The notes: a model not told the origin generated them from the sequence alone. A DNA stretch of 55,316 bases from a bacterium (GCA_023667365.1 JAMPAG010000010.1:1-55316); one strand, 5' to 3'; positions 1 through 9,460 are shown, counted from the stretch's first letter. Made by a program: numbers and translations.

Positions 1-2
1 CG

Positions 3-239
3 ATCAAGATGACGGTTATGAATCTTTTGATTACGCTGGCGGTATTTGCCTTTGCCGCCGTAACGTCGTTTTTTTGGCTGATACCGATGGTTGAACTCGT
101 TTTAATGGGAATTGCCGCATTCGCGGCCGCGGTATGCAAAGCGATCATTTTCGTGATAAGAATCATTGCCTTTTTTCAGATTGCAGCAGGAAAGGCCAAG
201 GAACCGGCGATTATCAGAAGTTTGAAATTCTTAAAGTAG
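3..239 (+). CDS. Small membrane protein, 5' end outside window (partial)
   Basis: The reading frame is open to the left edge, so the true start may lie upstream; the first ATG seen is at 9 and only eight bases precede it. The visible 76 residues are very hydrophobic, with about two membrane segments (roughly residues 3-25 and 28-56) followed by a short basic tail. It ends 12 bases before the FHA gene at 252, and the ribosome binding site of that gene (AGGAGG, 237-242) overlaps its stop codon, so it belongs to the same transcript. I do not recognise the family. Its place at the head of an FHA/phosphatase/kinase operon suggests a membrane part of that system, which is inference only. Confidence 0.5.
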   Translation: MKMTVMNLLITLAVFAFAAVTSFFWLIPMVELVLMGIAAFAAAVCKAIIFVIRIIAFFQIAAGKAKEPAIIRSLKFLK

Positions 240-251
240 GAGGAATGAGGC

Positions 252-572
252 GTGCAGATCAATCTTTATGGTGTTGGAGGAACGATGTCCGGTAAGATAT
301 TTCCCTTGAAAGACGACGGTGTGTCTGTGATCGGGCGAAGTGCAAAGAATTGTATGATTGTATATCCGCAGACGGAGGAAGGCGTCAGCAATGTCCATTG
401 TCAGATCCGCATGGTATATCCCTGCGTCGAACTGATCGATTTGGGTTCGAGCTATGGGACTTATATGCAAAACGGGCTCAGACTGAATCCACACCAGCCC
501 TATCTCTTAAAAAACGGGGATGAGTTTTGTGTCGGAGGAAAGCAAAACAAATTTATTGTGAAAGTGATCTGA
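252..572 (+). CDS. FHA domain protein
   Basis: This 106-residue protein is almost entirely one forkhead-associated domain, a module that binds phosphothreonine peptides. Visible core elements are the VIGRS strand/loop near residue 27, a VSNVHCQI segment near 45 (the SxxH-type binding loop) and LGSSYGTYMQNG near 65 (the SxGT/N motif). It starts at GTG 252, set by AGGAGG at 237-242; an ATG at 245 is in a different frame. No membrane segment is present, so it is probably cytosolic. The operon also encodes a Ser/Thr kinase and two PP2C phosphatases, so it probably reads phosphothreonines made by that kinase. The binding partner cannot be told from sequence. Confidence 0.85.
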   Translation: MQINLYGVGGTMSGKIFPLKDDGVSVIGRSAKNCMIVYPQTEEGVSNVHCQIRMVYPCVELIDLGSSYGTYMQNGLRLNPHQPYLLKNGDEFCVGGKQNKFIVKVI

Positions 573-610
573 AAGATATTACATAAAACCTAGGGAGGGA
601 TGATGAAATT

Positions 611-1267
611 ATGGAAATGAGAAAATGTATGAGAGGACATTATTATGATGCGTCAGTTCATTCTGCATGTCCTTACTGTAATGGCAGCGGCGAGAGTGAA
701 ATGACGATGCCGCTTGGAATGAGAGGCGGCGCTGCGGGCGGGATGGCGGATGATGATGAGAAAACCTTGCCGTTAGGATATGGAAAGCCGCAGCAACAGG
801 CGCCTGCGCCACAGCCGATGTCGGCGTCACAGCCGGTATCTGCGGGGAGAAAGGCGGCAGTGGTTGAGGATGACGATGATGACGGCAAGACGGTAGCAAT
901 CATCCGTCACGACACAGGGATCGATCCGGTCGTGGGCTGGCTTGTGTGCGTGGAAGGAAAGGACAGAGGACGGGATTACCGGATCCATTCTGACAATAAT
1001 TTTGTCGGGCGCAGTGATAAGATGGACATCTGCGTTCACGGTGATGAAACGGTTTCCAGGGAAAATCATGCGGTTATCAGTTATGACAGTATGGATAAGA
1101 CCTATTATTTTTCACCCGGAGACGGAAGAAGTATCGTCAGACTCAATGATAAGGCGCTGTTTCAAACTGCGACATTAAAGCCGTATGACAAGGTGACGAT
1201 CGGGAAAACACGATTTTTATTCATACCTTTGTGCGGGGAAGACTTTGACTGGAGCGTCGAGGAGTGA
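611..1267 (+). CDS. N-terminal Cys/His motif protein with C-terminal FHA domain
   Basis: The 218-residue protein has three parts. An N-terminal CMRGHYYD...CPYCNG segment (about residues 6-24) looks like a small metal-binding finger. A low-complexity acidic and Gln/Pro/Ala-rich linker follows (about 25-100). The C-terminal FHA domain (about 115-210) has VGRSDKMDICV, the VSRENHAVI binding loop and GRSIVRLN. The linker contains MTMPLG and KTLPLG stretches, which might be phosphorylation targets for kinases of FHA systems, though this is unproven. ATG 611 has a GGGAGGG upstream. The gene runs into the next phosphatase gene: its TGA at 1265-1267 lies just before the likely ATG at 1270. Confidence 0.8.
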   Translation: MEMRKCMRGHYYDASVHSACPYCNGSGESEMTMPLGMRGGAAGGMADDDEKTLPLGYGKPQQQAPAPQPMSASQPVSAGRKAAVVEDDDDDGKTVAIIRHDTGIDPVVGWLVCVEGKDRGRDYRIHSDNNFVGRSDKMDICVHGDETVSRENHAVISYDSMDKTYYFSPGDGRSIVRLNDKALFQTATLKPYDKVTIGKTRFLFIPLCGEDFDWSVEE

Positions 1268-1269
1268 TC

Positions 1270-2253
1270 ATGCAGAGAGAAGTGCTGATAATACTTTGCG
1301 TTGTAAATATGATTGCGATTTTGGTTTTGGTTTTCTTCTGGAATGTGCTGCGAAAACGGGATGAAGATACAAAACCAAAAGAAGAGGGCGGGCAAGAGGA
1401 GACAGAACCGTATGATGCCGACGGGATAACGAGAGCGCCGCACTACCATGACGATATTGAGCATTATATGGTTAAGACCGCACCGGAATTGACGGTGCGG
1501 ATCGGAAAGATTCATTCGGTCGGGCGGCGCGCGAATCAGCAGGATACGTTCGCTTATTCGGATGTGGAAGATCAGCGGACTGTTTCCGAAAAAGGGATTT
1601 TACTGATCGTAGCAGACGGAATGGGCGGACTGGCGCAGGGCGCGGAGGTCAGTTCCATCGTGGCGGTTGAAATGCTCCGCTATTTTGATGAAAGCGGGGG
1701 GTCAGAGAACCCGGCGGAACTGCTGCGAGAGGCATTGCTTCATGCCAATCAGAAAGTAAACGAATTTCTTGGAGAGGAAATGCTGGGTAAGAGCGGCTCG
1801 ACAGTTGTTGCGGCACTGCTGAAGGAGCATGGCGTATATTGGATTTCAGTGGGAGACAGCAGTATTTTTTATTATCACGACAACAGGCTGACGAGACTGA
1901 ATGTATTACATAATTATGCGCTTGAGCTGCAGGAAATGGTAGAACGCGGCGAGATTACCCGGGAGGAAGCCGACGCCAGCCGGGATAGAAATGCGCTGAT
2001 CAGTTATATCGGCGCCGGGGAGATCGCGCGTATCGACCAAAACGAGGAACCGGTTGTTTTATCTGCGGGCGACCGGTTGATGCTTGCGACGGATGGAATT
2101 TACGGAACAGCTTCCATGGCGGAACTGGAAGCGGTCATGCATTATGACGTGGAAGAGGCGGCGCTAAAATTACGATATTTAATCGATGTAAAAGGGAAAA
2201 AGAATCAGGATAACTTTACGGCAATCATTGCAGAAGATCATTCGTGTGCATAA
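1270..2253 (+). CDS. Membrane-anchored PP2C-type Ser/Thr phosphatase
   Basis: A PP2C/PPM metal-dependent phosphatase that would remove phosphate from Ser/Thr of proteins phosphorylated by the operon's kinase. One membrane helix lies near residues 5-25 and a charged linker follows. The catalytic domain shows the family motifs in order: GRRANQQDTF, VADGMGGLAQG (metal-binding Asp), VGDSSIFYY, ATDGIYGTA and KNQDNFTAI (final Asp). I chose ATG 1270 because GAGGAG at 1259-1264 is correctly spaced for it; a GTG at 1264 would overlap that site. It is one of two PP2C genes here. This one is tethered to the membrane and the other is soluble, so they may serve different cell locations. Confidence 0.88.
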   Translation: MQREVLIILCVVNMIAILVLVFFWNVLRKRDEDTKPKEEGGQEETEPYDADGITRAPHYHDDIEHYMVKTAPELTVRIGKIHSVGRRANQQDTFAYSDVEDQRTVSEKGILLIVADGMGGLAQGAEVSSIVAVEMLRYFDESGGSENPAELLREALLHANQKVNEFLGEEMLGKSGSTVVAALLKEHGVYWISVGDSSIFYYHDNRLTRLNVLHNYALELQEMVERGEITREEADASRDRNALISYIGAGEIARIDQNEEPVVLSAGDRLMLATDGIYGTASMAELEAVMHYDVEEAALKLRYLIDVKGKKNQDNFTAIIAEDHSCA

Positions 2254-2269
2254 GGGAGGAAATGACGAA

Positions 2270-3352
2270 ATGTTGGAAGATCTCATGATGGAATATTATA
2301 TGGAGATGGTATTGGAGGAAATACGACCGGTTATCGGAATCTGTATTGGGGTTATGATCCCGTTTCTGCTGCTTGGCGTAGCGCAATGCTTTTTTGGATA
2401 TTGGATATACCGGATCTTATTGGTCTGCAGCGGTGTGCTGACAGGCGGCGCGATCGGAGCGGTCATACTGGGGATGAGAACGCAGGATATGAGCGGAGTG
2501 GTCGGAGGATTTCTGCTGATGGGGATCATCTGCGGCGTATTGGCGTGGTTTGCCTATAAAGTCTTTTTGTTCCTACAGGCATTCGGAACGGGGCTTATGG
2601 CAGGGTTTGCGGTTTACATTTTTTCGGGAAACTGGGTGTTAGGATTAGTTTTGGGGATCATTTTAGGCGTTGTGCTTGGCGTTCTGATATGTATTTACGC
2701 AAAAGTCATGATCCAGATCGTAATGGCGCTGTCGGGCGCTTACAATATCGCCATATTTTTTGCACTCGTATCGTTACTAAAGACGCTCACCGCAGTTCCG
2801 GCTATATTCTGGAGCTGCTGGATCCTTTTTGCGGTGGGAGGATTTCTGGTTCAGTATTTTACATGCAAAAAGCGCGGGGAAAATCCAAACATGCGGATGC
2901 GTGCGCCTGCAGGGAACATGATGCAGAATGCGGCGCCTGCAGGAAATATGATGCAGAATGCGGTACCGGCCGGAAACATGATGCAGAGCGCGCCGGTAAA
3001 CATGCAACAGCAGCAGTATCCTTCGTACAGCGGCTGTAAACTGGTGGGGATTGAGGGACAATATAAAGATTTTGAATTTGACATCATCGACACACTGACA
3101 ATTGGGCGCGATGTGGACAGATGTAATGTGATATTCCCGAAAGAGGCGAACGGTATCAGCAGGGTTCAGTGTGAATTGAAAAGAAATGAAAGAACCGGAG
3201 CCGTGTCGATCGTGGATAACTATTCAAGTTATGGTACGAGATTCAACGGCGTGGAGCTGAAAAAGGGCGAAGTGATATATGTAAATCAGGGAGATATTAT
3301 CATGTTCGGGGAAGACAATGTATTTCGGATTCAATATCAGATAACAGGGTGA
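2270..3352 (+). CDS. Multi-pass membrane protein with C-terminal FHA domain
   Basis: About 360 residues. The N-terminal half holds roughly six or seven hydrophobic glycine-rich helices (residues 15-190) similar in feel to DUF4203/TMEM198-type membrane domains, a resemblance I cannot confirm. A cytosolic linker carries three copies of PAGNMMQNA (27-base repeats, about 2905-2995). The C-terminal FHA domain (about 260-355) has TIGRDVDRCNVIF, ISRVQCEL and NYSSYGTRFNG. The usual His of the SxxH loop is replaced by Gln (SRVQ). ATG 2270 is preceded by GGGAGG (2254-2259). It probably brings a phosphorylated partner to the membrane. Confidence 0.78.
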   Translation: MLEDLMMEYYMEMVLEEIRPVIGICIGVMIPFLLLGVAQCFFGYWIYRILLVCSGVLTGGAIGAVILGMRTQDMSGVVGGFLLMGIICGVLAWFAYKVFLFLQAFGTGLMAGFAVYIFSGNWVLGLVLGIILGVVLGVLICIYAKVMIQIVMALSGAYNIAIFFALVSLLKTLTAVPAIFWSCWILFAVGGFLVQYFTCKKRGENPNMRMRAPAGNMMQNAAPAGNMMQNAVPAGNMMQSAPVNMQQQQYPSYSGCKLVGIEGQYKDFEFDIIDTLTIGRDVDRCNVIFPKEANGISRVQCELKRNERTGAVSIVDNYSSYGTRFNGVELKKGEVIYVNQGDIIMFGEDNVFRIQYQITG

Positions 3353-3357
3353 GAAGA

Positions 3358-4101
3358 ATGATACAGACGGCAAAGTATTCGGATATTGGCGGAAGAGAAA
3401 AAAATGAGGACTGCTGCGGTATTTTTTGCGAGGGAAATGCGGTTTGCGCAGTCGTGGCGGACGGACTCGGCGGGCATGGGGGCGGCGAACTGGCATCCGC
3501 CAGAGCGGTCAGCGTGATAGAGAGCCGGTTTCACGAAAATCCGGCGGAAATGCCAGAATTTGCGGAATGGTTTCAGAAGGCAAATGAAGGCGTCCGCGAG
3601 ATTCAGACAGACGTTTGCGAAATGAAAACAACTCTGACAGTCGTGTGGAGTAACGGGGCGCAGAGCCGCTTTGCGCATGTTGGCGATACAAGAATTTATC
3701 ATTTTGAGAATGGACGGATCGTGTCTATTACATTTGATCATAGTGTGTCGCAGATCGCTGTTGTGCGGGGCGAGATCACGCAGGACGAAATACGGCATCA
3801 TGTGGACAGAAGCAGACTGCTTCGGGCGGTCGGAAGTCTGGATGAGGTAAATACAGAGGTGTCTGAGATTCTTGACACTTCTGCGGGGGAACATGCGTTT
3901 TTATTGTGTACGGACGGATTCTGGGAATATGTTCTGGAAGCGGATATGGAGGAGACTTTAAGCGTATCGGACTCTCCCGCGGACTGGCTTCGGCGGATGC
4001 GGGAACGGCTTTTGACGCGCGTTCCGGGGAATCATGACAACAATACTGCCGCTGCAATCTGGATAAAGGAAAAGAGAAGGAAGAGTGAGGAAGAATCGTG
4101 A
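3358..4101 (+). CDS. Soluble PP2C-type Ser/Thr phosphatase
   Basis: A compact 247-residue PP2C phosphatase without membrane segments, close to the size of bacterial PrpC/Stp enzymes that oppose PknB-type kinases. Motifs in order: GGREKNEDCCG, VADGLGGHGGG, VGDTRIYHF, SFDHS-like TFDHSVSQ, CTDGFWEYV and HDNNTAAAI. The first TG after the upstream FHA gene's stop gives two choices, GTG 3349 and ATG 3358; I prefer ATG 3358 because GGGTGAGAAG lies just upstream. The 3' end overlaps the next gene by four bases, GTGA type, showing translational coupling. It is probably the cytosolic off-switch for the kinase at 5780. Confidence 0.87.
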   Translation: MIQTAKYSDIGGREKNEDCCGIFCEGNAVCAVVADGLGGHGGGELASARAVSVIESRFHENPAEMPEFAEWFQKANEGVREIQTDVCEMKTTLTVVWSNGAQSRFAHVGDTRIYHFENGRIVSITFDHSVSQIAVVRGEITQDEIRHHVDRSRLLRAVGSLDEVNTEVSEILDTSAGEHAFLLCTDGFWEYVLEADMEETLSVSDSPADWLRRMRERLLTRVPGNHDNNTAAAIWIKEKRRKSEEES

Positions 4102-5756
4102 CTGCGGGAATGAAGAGAGTAAGAAAAAATGGGATAGAAATATGGCTGGTCATCGTGCTTTTCTTCGCTCAGGTTATCGGTGCAAAAGCGCAGGGCGACA
4201 ATAAACTGCGCATAGAAAATTATCAGGCGGAGGAAGGGATTCTTTCTGTCTATGTGCAAAAAAGCGGAGAGGAAACGCCGGATGCCGGGAATGTTGCCGT
4301 GGAAATCGGAAATATACAGCTTCCCGTGTTGGATGTGGAGCAGGTGCGCATAGCGGAAGAACCGGTCACTTATTATTGTCTGGTGGATGTTTCCGGCTCT
4401 ATGGGGCAGGCGCGGATTGACAGCGTAAAGGAAATGTTACAGCAGCTGATCGGGCGGATGAAAGACGGAGATAATATGGTCATTGCCACCATAGCGGACA
4501 ATCTGGATGTATCGGATTATCTGTCTGGTAAAGAGCAATTGTCGGCGCTTGTGGAACAGATTGAAGGGACAATGCAGGATACCAATTTGTACTATGCGAT
4601 CCAAAATGCGGTGCAGTCTCTGACAAGCAGACAGGAAGTAAACAGGAAGCGCTGTATGATCATTTTTTCCGACGGGGCGGATGAGCAGGCAAACGGAATT
4701 ACGAAGGATGAGGCGTTAAAAACGGTTGAGGAGGCGGATATTCCGATTTATACGGTCGCCATGCTGAAACAAAACGCGAGTGACGCACAATTAGAAGCCG
4801 CCAAGATTTTGGGAAACTTTGCGCGTATCTCGGCGGGGGGACTGCATCTGGTTCCGGCGCTTGAAGGATATGGATATGACGAGATCATGGAGCGGATCCA
4901 TTCCGCTATGGACAGCACGTCTTATCGGATCGTTTGCGAATTAAAAGATGTTCCGTTGACGGGCAGTACGGTAGAGATAAGGACGATATGGCGGCTGGAA
5001 GATGGCAGCGAAGGGATTGACAGAGAGGAAGTCTTTGCAAATACTTTGGCGGATTTCATCGTGTATACGCCGCAGGAAATAGAAATACCGGAACAGGAAG
5101 AAACAGAGCCGGAGAGTGCGGATGAGGAGTATGCGGAAGACGTAAGCGGTGGTGAAACGGAAGGCGCGGAAGAATCAGAGGAAAATGGCGGGAATGCTGA
5201 GGAAGGGAACAGCATGGTCCTGATCGTGAGCCTTTTGATCGCCGCGGTAGTGGTTTTTGCGGTCGTCATCGTTTTACTGATCGTAAATAAAAAGAAAAAA
5301 CGCAGGGCGCAGGAAGCGGAAATGCACAAAAGACAGGAAAGCGCGGAATCTGTTCAGAGAGAAGCGGCGCCTGAAAGGGTTCAAAACATACAGCCATCTG
5401 CGCCAATGCCGGCCGCACCGCCGCCTGTTATACCAGAACCGGAGAAAATGCCGGAGAAGTATGTCCGTTTGATCCGCCTTGGGGTAAAGACGAACGTTGT
5501 GATCGATATGAATGTCGCGGGACCGTGTATGATCGGCCATAGTTCGGCGAAGAGCAATTATGTGATAACGGATGATAAGTCGGTATCTTCGAGACACTGT
5601 AGTCTGATCTACAAAAACAAACATATTTACATTAAGGACGAGGGATCTTCGAATGGGACATACGTCAACGGCGTGGCTATTTGCGGGGAATATATGTTGA
5701 ACGAGGATGATGTCGTGTCGATTGGAAATTATAAATACAGGCTTGTGTGGAAATAG
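4098..5756 (+). CDS. VWA domain - TM - FHA domain membrane protein
   Basis: This 552-residue protein has an N-terminal signal/anchor helix (about 14-30) and an extracellular von Willebrand A domain (about 90-280) with an intact MIDAS start, DVSGS at 97-101. A Glu-rich stalk precedes a second membrane helix (about 371-397) and a basic stop-transfer KKKKRR. A Pro-rich linker leads to a cytosolic FHA domain (about 455-550) with MIGHSSAKSNYVI, VSSRHCSLI and GSSNGTYVNG. It therefore links an outside ligand- or metal-dependent adhesion module to an inside phosphothreonine reader. GTG 4098 is supported by GAGG at 4087-4090. It overlaps the phosphatase gene, so it is made from the same message. Confidence 0.85.
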   Translation: MTAGMKRVRKNGIEIWLVIVLFFAQVIGAKAQGDNKLRIENYQAEEGILSVYVQKSGEETPDAGNVAVEIGNIQLPVLDVEQVRIAEEPVTYYCLVDVSGSMGQARIDSVKEMLQQLIGRMKDGDNMVIATIADNLDVSDYLSGKEQLSALVEQIEGTMQDTNLYYAIQNAVQSLTSRQEVNRKRCMIIFSDGADEQANGITKDEALKTVEEADIPIYTVAMLKQNASDAQLEAAKILGNFARISAGGLHLVPALEGYGYDEIMERIHSAMDSTSYRIVCELKDVPLTGSTVEIRTIWRLEDGSEGIDREEVFANTLADFIVYTPQEIEIPEQEETEPESADEEYAEDVSGGETEGAEESEENGGNAEEGNSMVLIVSLLIAAVVVFAVVIVLLIVNKKKKRRAQEAEMHKRQESAESVQREAAPERVQNIQPSAPMPAAPPPVIPEPEKMPEKYVRLIRLGVKTNVVIDMNVAGPCMIGHSSAKSNYVITDDKSVSSRHCSLIYKNKHIYIKDEGSSNGTYVNGVAICGEYMLNEDDVVSIGNYKYRLVWK

Positions 5757-5779
5757 AATGGGAGAGGTGCCGGACCGTT

Positions 5780-8230
5780 ATGGAACTGAATGTGAATAAA
5801 ATTTGTCCAGGATGTATGCATGAAATCGAGGGGTTGGAAGGCGCGGATGTATGTCCGCGCTGCGGTTATGATCTGAAAAACAGTAAGACGGCGCCTCACC
5901 AATTACAGCCGTTCAGTATCTTAAATGGAAAGTATCTGATAGGAAAAGTGATCGGCGAGGGCGGTTTTGGAATCACTTATCTGGGAAAAGATCTGACGCT
6001 CGATATAATTGTGGCGATCAAGGAATTTTATCCGAATGGTTTTGTAACAAGAGAAGCTGCGGTAAGCGCGGCAATGACGATCTTTGCCGGAAGCGGAGAG
6101 AAGGACATTGAGAAGTGGCGGGATAATTTTATCAAAGAAGCCAGAAGTCTGGCAAAGTTTAATTCTTTAGAGGGAATCGTAAAAGTACGGGAATTCTTCT
6201 ATGAGAATAATACGGCGTACATTGTTATGGAATATATAGATGGCATCACATTGAAAAGCTATCTGAAACAAAACGGCGGGAGGCTTCCGGTCGAACTTGT
6301 ATTGCAGATGATGCAGCCGGTTATTTATTCTTTACAAAAAGTACATGAGCAGGGAATCATTCACAGAGACATCAGTCCGGATAACATTATGATCAACAAT
6401 CAGGGGAGAATGAAAGTCCTGGATTTCGGCGCCGCGAGAGAAGTGTCGGGAGCGGCGGAGAAAAGCTTGTCTGTTATGTTGAAGCCGGGCTATGCGCCGG
6501 AAGAACAATACCGTACAAGAGGCAGACAGGGACCGTGGTCGGATGTATATGCTCTTTGTGCGACGATTTATAAGTGCATTACCGGCACCACTCCGGTAGA
6601 GTCCATGGAGCGGTTGAGATCGGATAGCTTAAAGATGCCGGGCGAAATGGGAATATCCGTTCCGGAAACTGTAGAAGCTGTTCTGCGAAAAGGAATGGCG
6701 GTGTATGCAGAAGAACGGATTCAGACGATGGGGGAATTGTATGCGGCGCTGTACCAGTCAGGAGCAGTATCCTCAGGCGCACCGCAGACGCCTTCACAGC
6801 AGATGACCGGGCAGCAGGCTGTGCCGCGCCAGACGATGACACAGCAAGGGCCAGGTCAGCCGTCGCCGCAGCAGATGATGACGCCGCAAAGGACAGGTCA
6901 GCCGTCGCCGCAGCAGATGATGACACAGCAAAGGGCGGGTCAGCCGTCACCGCAGCAGATGATGACGCCGCAAGGGGCAGGTCAGACAGTCCCGCAGCAG
7001 ATGATGACGCCGCAAGGGGCGGGTCAGGCAGCGCCGCAGCAGATGATGACGCCGCAAGGGGCGGGTCAGACGGTCCCGCAGCCGTTAGGCGGACAGCCCG
7101 CCGCAAAACAAGCGTCGGGGTCGAAGAATAAATACATCATTGCCGCAGCGTGCGGGGGAGCCGTACTTGCATTGATCATGATTATCCTGGTGCTGGTTCT
7201 GCCGTCCGATACAGATTCGAAGCGCGGCGCAGATTCCGCCGCTTCCGCTGATCATACGCCTTTAGACGAGACGCCGGAGGAGACGGATATAGCGGAGGTA
7301 TCTCCGACGCCGGAAGCTGATGTGCAGGATGAAACAGCAGAGGAGGATACGGCTCAGGACGCGGCGGCCATCGAACTGGAAGCGGAAATAAGAGTAAAAT
7401 TGGATATTCTGAATGAAAATGCGGAGACATCCAAGGGAAATTATCTTGAGATGGTTGACCGGCTTGATGAGTATTATGATTTTGCCGTGGAATATAATGT
7501 GCCGGACCGGATCGAATCTCAAGTACAGTCTTATTATAAAGACTATCAGGATCTGCTGTTTGCCCAGCATGAATCCTATATCAATTCACAGGTAGAACTG
7601 GGAGTTTACGTTTCGCTGTATAACCAGATGAGCAGTGATTATGACAGCGCGCGCGGTTTAGTCGAGCGGTTTGGCGGGATTGGGATTGTCATTGACGATA
7701 CGGATATTGAAAACGGATACAGCCAATTGCGCCCAACCTACAAGAACAGGGTTGCCGCTATCTATGATGCGCAGGCGGAGAGCGACATGAATAATAACGG
7801 AGTAATCTCGCGCAGCACATTATGGAGTCTCATGGAACATGTACCGGAGACGGATCTGTATGGAGAAGAACTGCAGGATCCGATCCGACGCAGATATGCA
7901 TACGCACTGGCATTACATATCGACAGTGAATTGAGCGGGCTTGACAATGCGCAGGCGATCACAAAGATTTATAACGCATTGGAAGAGACCGATTTTTGCC
8001 CGTTACTATTATACTATCTGGCATATGCCTATGGAGATATTCGGGCGGCGGAATGGCTTGATTATTTTATTAACAGTGAGGATTTTTATGAGCCGCATTG
8101 GGAATGGTCCAATGATGTGAACGTGTTAAAAAACCAACTAATACAATTCTATTGTATGGAAGATGAAGGATATTCGCGGGACCGGGAAACGTGGGTAAAC
8201 TATATGACGGCGCAATTTTACGGTCAATAA
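5780..8230 (+). CDS. Zinc-ribbon Ser/Thr protein kinase with extracellular C-terminal domain
   Basis: An 816-residue Hanks-type kinase. The N-terminus has a zinc ribbon (C9, C12, C25, C28). The kinase domain follows, with glycine loop GEGGFG (59-64), catalytic Lys in VAIKEF (K81), HRDISPDN (195-202, Ser in place of the usual Lys/Arg-type residue), DFGAA (215-219) and APEEQY (239-244). A Gln/Met/Pro linker contains a 14-residue tandem repeat (6845-7090). One membrane helix (about 450-475) leads to a roughly 340-residue extracellular acidic and helical domain without PASTA repeats. ATG 5780 follows GGAGAGG at 5761-5767. It is the only kinase in the operon and presumably the source of the phosphothreonines read by the four FHA proteins. 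Confidence 0.88.
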   Translation: MELNVNKICPGCMHEIEGLEGADVCPRCGYDLKNSKTAPHQLQPFSILNGKYLIGKVIGEGGFGITYLGKDLTLDIIVAIKEFYPNGFVTREAAVSAAMTIFAGSGEKDIEKWRDNFIKEARSLAKFNSLEGIVKVREFFYENNTAYIVMEYIDGITLKSYLKQNGGRLPVELVLQMMQPVIYSLQKVHEQGIIHRDISPDNIMINNQGRMKVLDFGAAREVSGAAEKSLSVMLKPGYAPEEQYRTRGRQGPWSDVYALCATIYKCITGTTPVESMERLRSDSLKMPGEMGISVPETVEAVLRKGMAVYAEERIQTMGELYAALYQSGAVSSGAPQTPSQQMTGQQAVPRQTMTQQGPGQPSPQQMMTPQRTGQPSPQQMMTQQRAGQPSPQQMMTPQGAGQTVPQQMMTPQGAGQAAPQQMMTPQGAGQTVPQPLGGQPAAKQASGSKNKYIIAAACGGAVLALIMIILVLVLPSDTDSKRGADSAASADHTPLDETPEETDIAEVSPTPEADVQDETAEEDTAQDAAAIELEAEIRVKLDILNENAETSKGNYLEMVDRLDEYYDFAVEYNVPDRIESQVQSYYKDYQDLLFAQHESYINSQVELGVYVSLYNQMSSDYDSARGLVERFGGIGIVIDDTDIENGYSQLRPTYKNRVAAIYDAQAESDMNNNGVISRSTLWSLMEHVPETDLYGEELQDPIRRRYAYALALHIDSELSGLDNAQAITKIYNALEETDFCPLLLYYLAYAYGDIRAAEWLDYFINSEDFYEPHWEWSNDVNVLKNQLIQFYCMEDEGYSRDRETWVNYMTAQFYGQ
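6845..7090 (+). repeat. 42-bp tandem repeat (14-residue linker repeat of the kinase)
   Basis: Five full copies and a partial sixth of a 42-base unit encode QGxGQxxPQQMMTP. Copies start at 6845, 6887, 6929, 6971, 7013 and 7055. Small differences between copies (P/T/A, T/Q) show they are not identical, so the array is not a recent assembly artefact. It lies in the juxtamembrane linker. Confidence 0.85.
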
Positions 8231-8257
8231 ATCGGGAAACAAGTCGGGTATGGATGA

Positions 8258-9427
8258 ATGAAGAAGGATAAAAAAGTAAGAGACGACGACAGGGATAATC
8301 GTTGGGCGAAGCAAGCGGATCACCGGCGCAAACGCAGGGAAATGCAAAGAAGGATCATTCTTATTTTGCTCATATTATTAAGTATATCCCTATTAACAAT
8401 CCTGATATATCTGTTTTGGGACGTGTTCGTAAGACAGCCCGATGAGGGTGGATTTGCGGTGGAAGTGACGCCGACGCCGGAGATTACGCCGACGCCGGAA
8501 ACGCCGCCCACTCCGGAGGCGACGCCGGAAGCGACGCCGACGCCGGAGATCACGCCCACACCGGAGGTAACGTATCCTTTTACGGTAGAGGAAGTTGTGA
8601 TAGAGCTGGAGGGACTTTCCCGGGAATATGAGTTTGCCTGGGTAAGCGATCTGCATATGGTCACGGATCTGGAATCCGCATGGGATGTGCAGGAAGAATT
8701 CATGGAAACCGTGATTGGAAGATATGAGTTTTTCACTACGGCGGACGGCGTACATGCGGTGGAGTTATGGCCGCAGATCGTTACGTTTCTTAATCAGGGA
8801 CAATTTGACGGCGTTATTTTCGGCGGTGATATGGTGGATTATTGCAGTGAGTCGAATATGAATGTGTTCTTAAAAGAATATCAGAGGTTAGATGTGGAAC
8901 GTCTCTTATATATCAGGGCGGATCATGATTACGGGTACTGGTATGGCGGCGAAGCATTTAATGAACCTGCGGCGCATACGGTTCACGAAGAAATTGACGG
9001 GGATGCATTTGATGAAAAAGTAATGGAATTTGACGAGTTCATCATTGTGGGCATCAATGATTCCACGAAGAATATGTCATGGGATCAATATGGGTTCGTC
9101 GTAGAAGAATTCGGAAAAGGAAAGCCCGTGATCGTTGTGACGCATGTTCCGTATGAGTCAAGAGTGGACGAGAGTTTGGAAGCGCTTTCGATGGACTTTC
9201 GAAAAAAAATATACTATTGGGGCGGCGGGGATTATGTACCGGTCGATGCGACGGCATCTTACTTTGAATTGATTTATACGGAAAATCCGCATGTCGTCCA
9301 GGTGCTGGCGGGACATCTTCATAAACCGTGGGACGGTTATATAACGCCGCAAGTCAGACAGCATATTTTTACGCCGGCGTTTGAAGGATCAATAGGAATC
9401 ATTCATGTTGTGCCCGTAGAAGAATGA
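8258..9427 (+). CDS. Membrane-anchored calcineurin-like metallophosphoesterase
   Basis: A 389-residue protein with a strongly basic cytosolic N-terminus, one membrane helix (about 32-54), a Thr-Pro-Glu repeat stalk (about 70-104) and an extracellular phosphoesterase-like domain. Motifs in order: SDLH (D131, H133), FGGDMVDY (about 186-193), RADHDYGYW where GNHD is normal (about 221-229), VTHVP (about 294) and GHLHKPW (about 351). The change of GNH to ADH removes the Asn that normally bridges the two metals, so activity may be altered or lost. ATG 8258 follows the kinase gene by 27 bases. It may act on a surface phosphoester, but the substrate is unknown. Confidence 0.75.
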   Translation: MKKDKKVRDDDRDNRWAKQADHRRKRREMQRRIILILLILLSISLLTILIYLFWDVFVRQPDEGGFAVEVTPTPEITPTPETPPTPEATPEATPTPEITPTPEVTYPFTVEEVVIELEGLSREYEFAWVSDLHMVTDLESAWDVQEEFMETVIGRYEFFTTADGVHAVELWPQIVTFLNQGQFDGVIFGGDMVDYCSESNMNVFLKEYQRLDVERLLYIRADHDYGYWYGGEAFNEPAAHTVHEEIDGDAFDEKVMEFDEFIIVGINDSTKNMSWDQYGFVVEEFGKGKPVIVVTHVPYESRVDESLEALSMDFRKKIYYWGGGDYVPVDATASYFELIYTENPHVVQVLAGHLHKPWDGYITPQVRQHIFTPAFEGSIGIIHVVPVEE

Positions 9428-9460
9428 CGAAAACAGCGAAAGATCAAGAGGGAAAGACAG

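Noticed and set aside
6845..7090. CRISPR-like or phase-variable array
   Set aside because: The 42-bp units are in frame, encode a regular linker and have no spacers.
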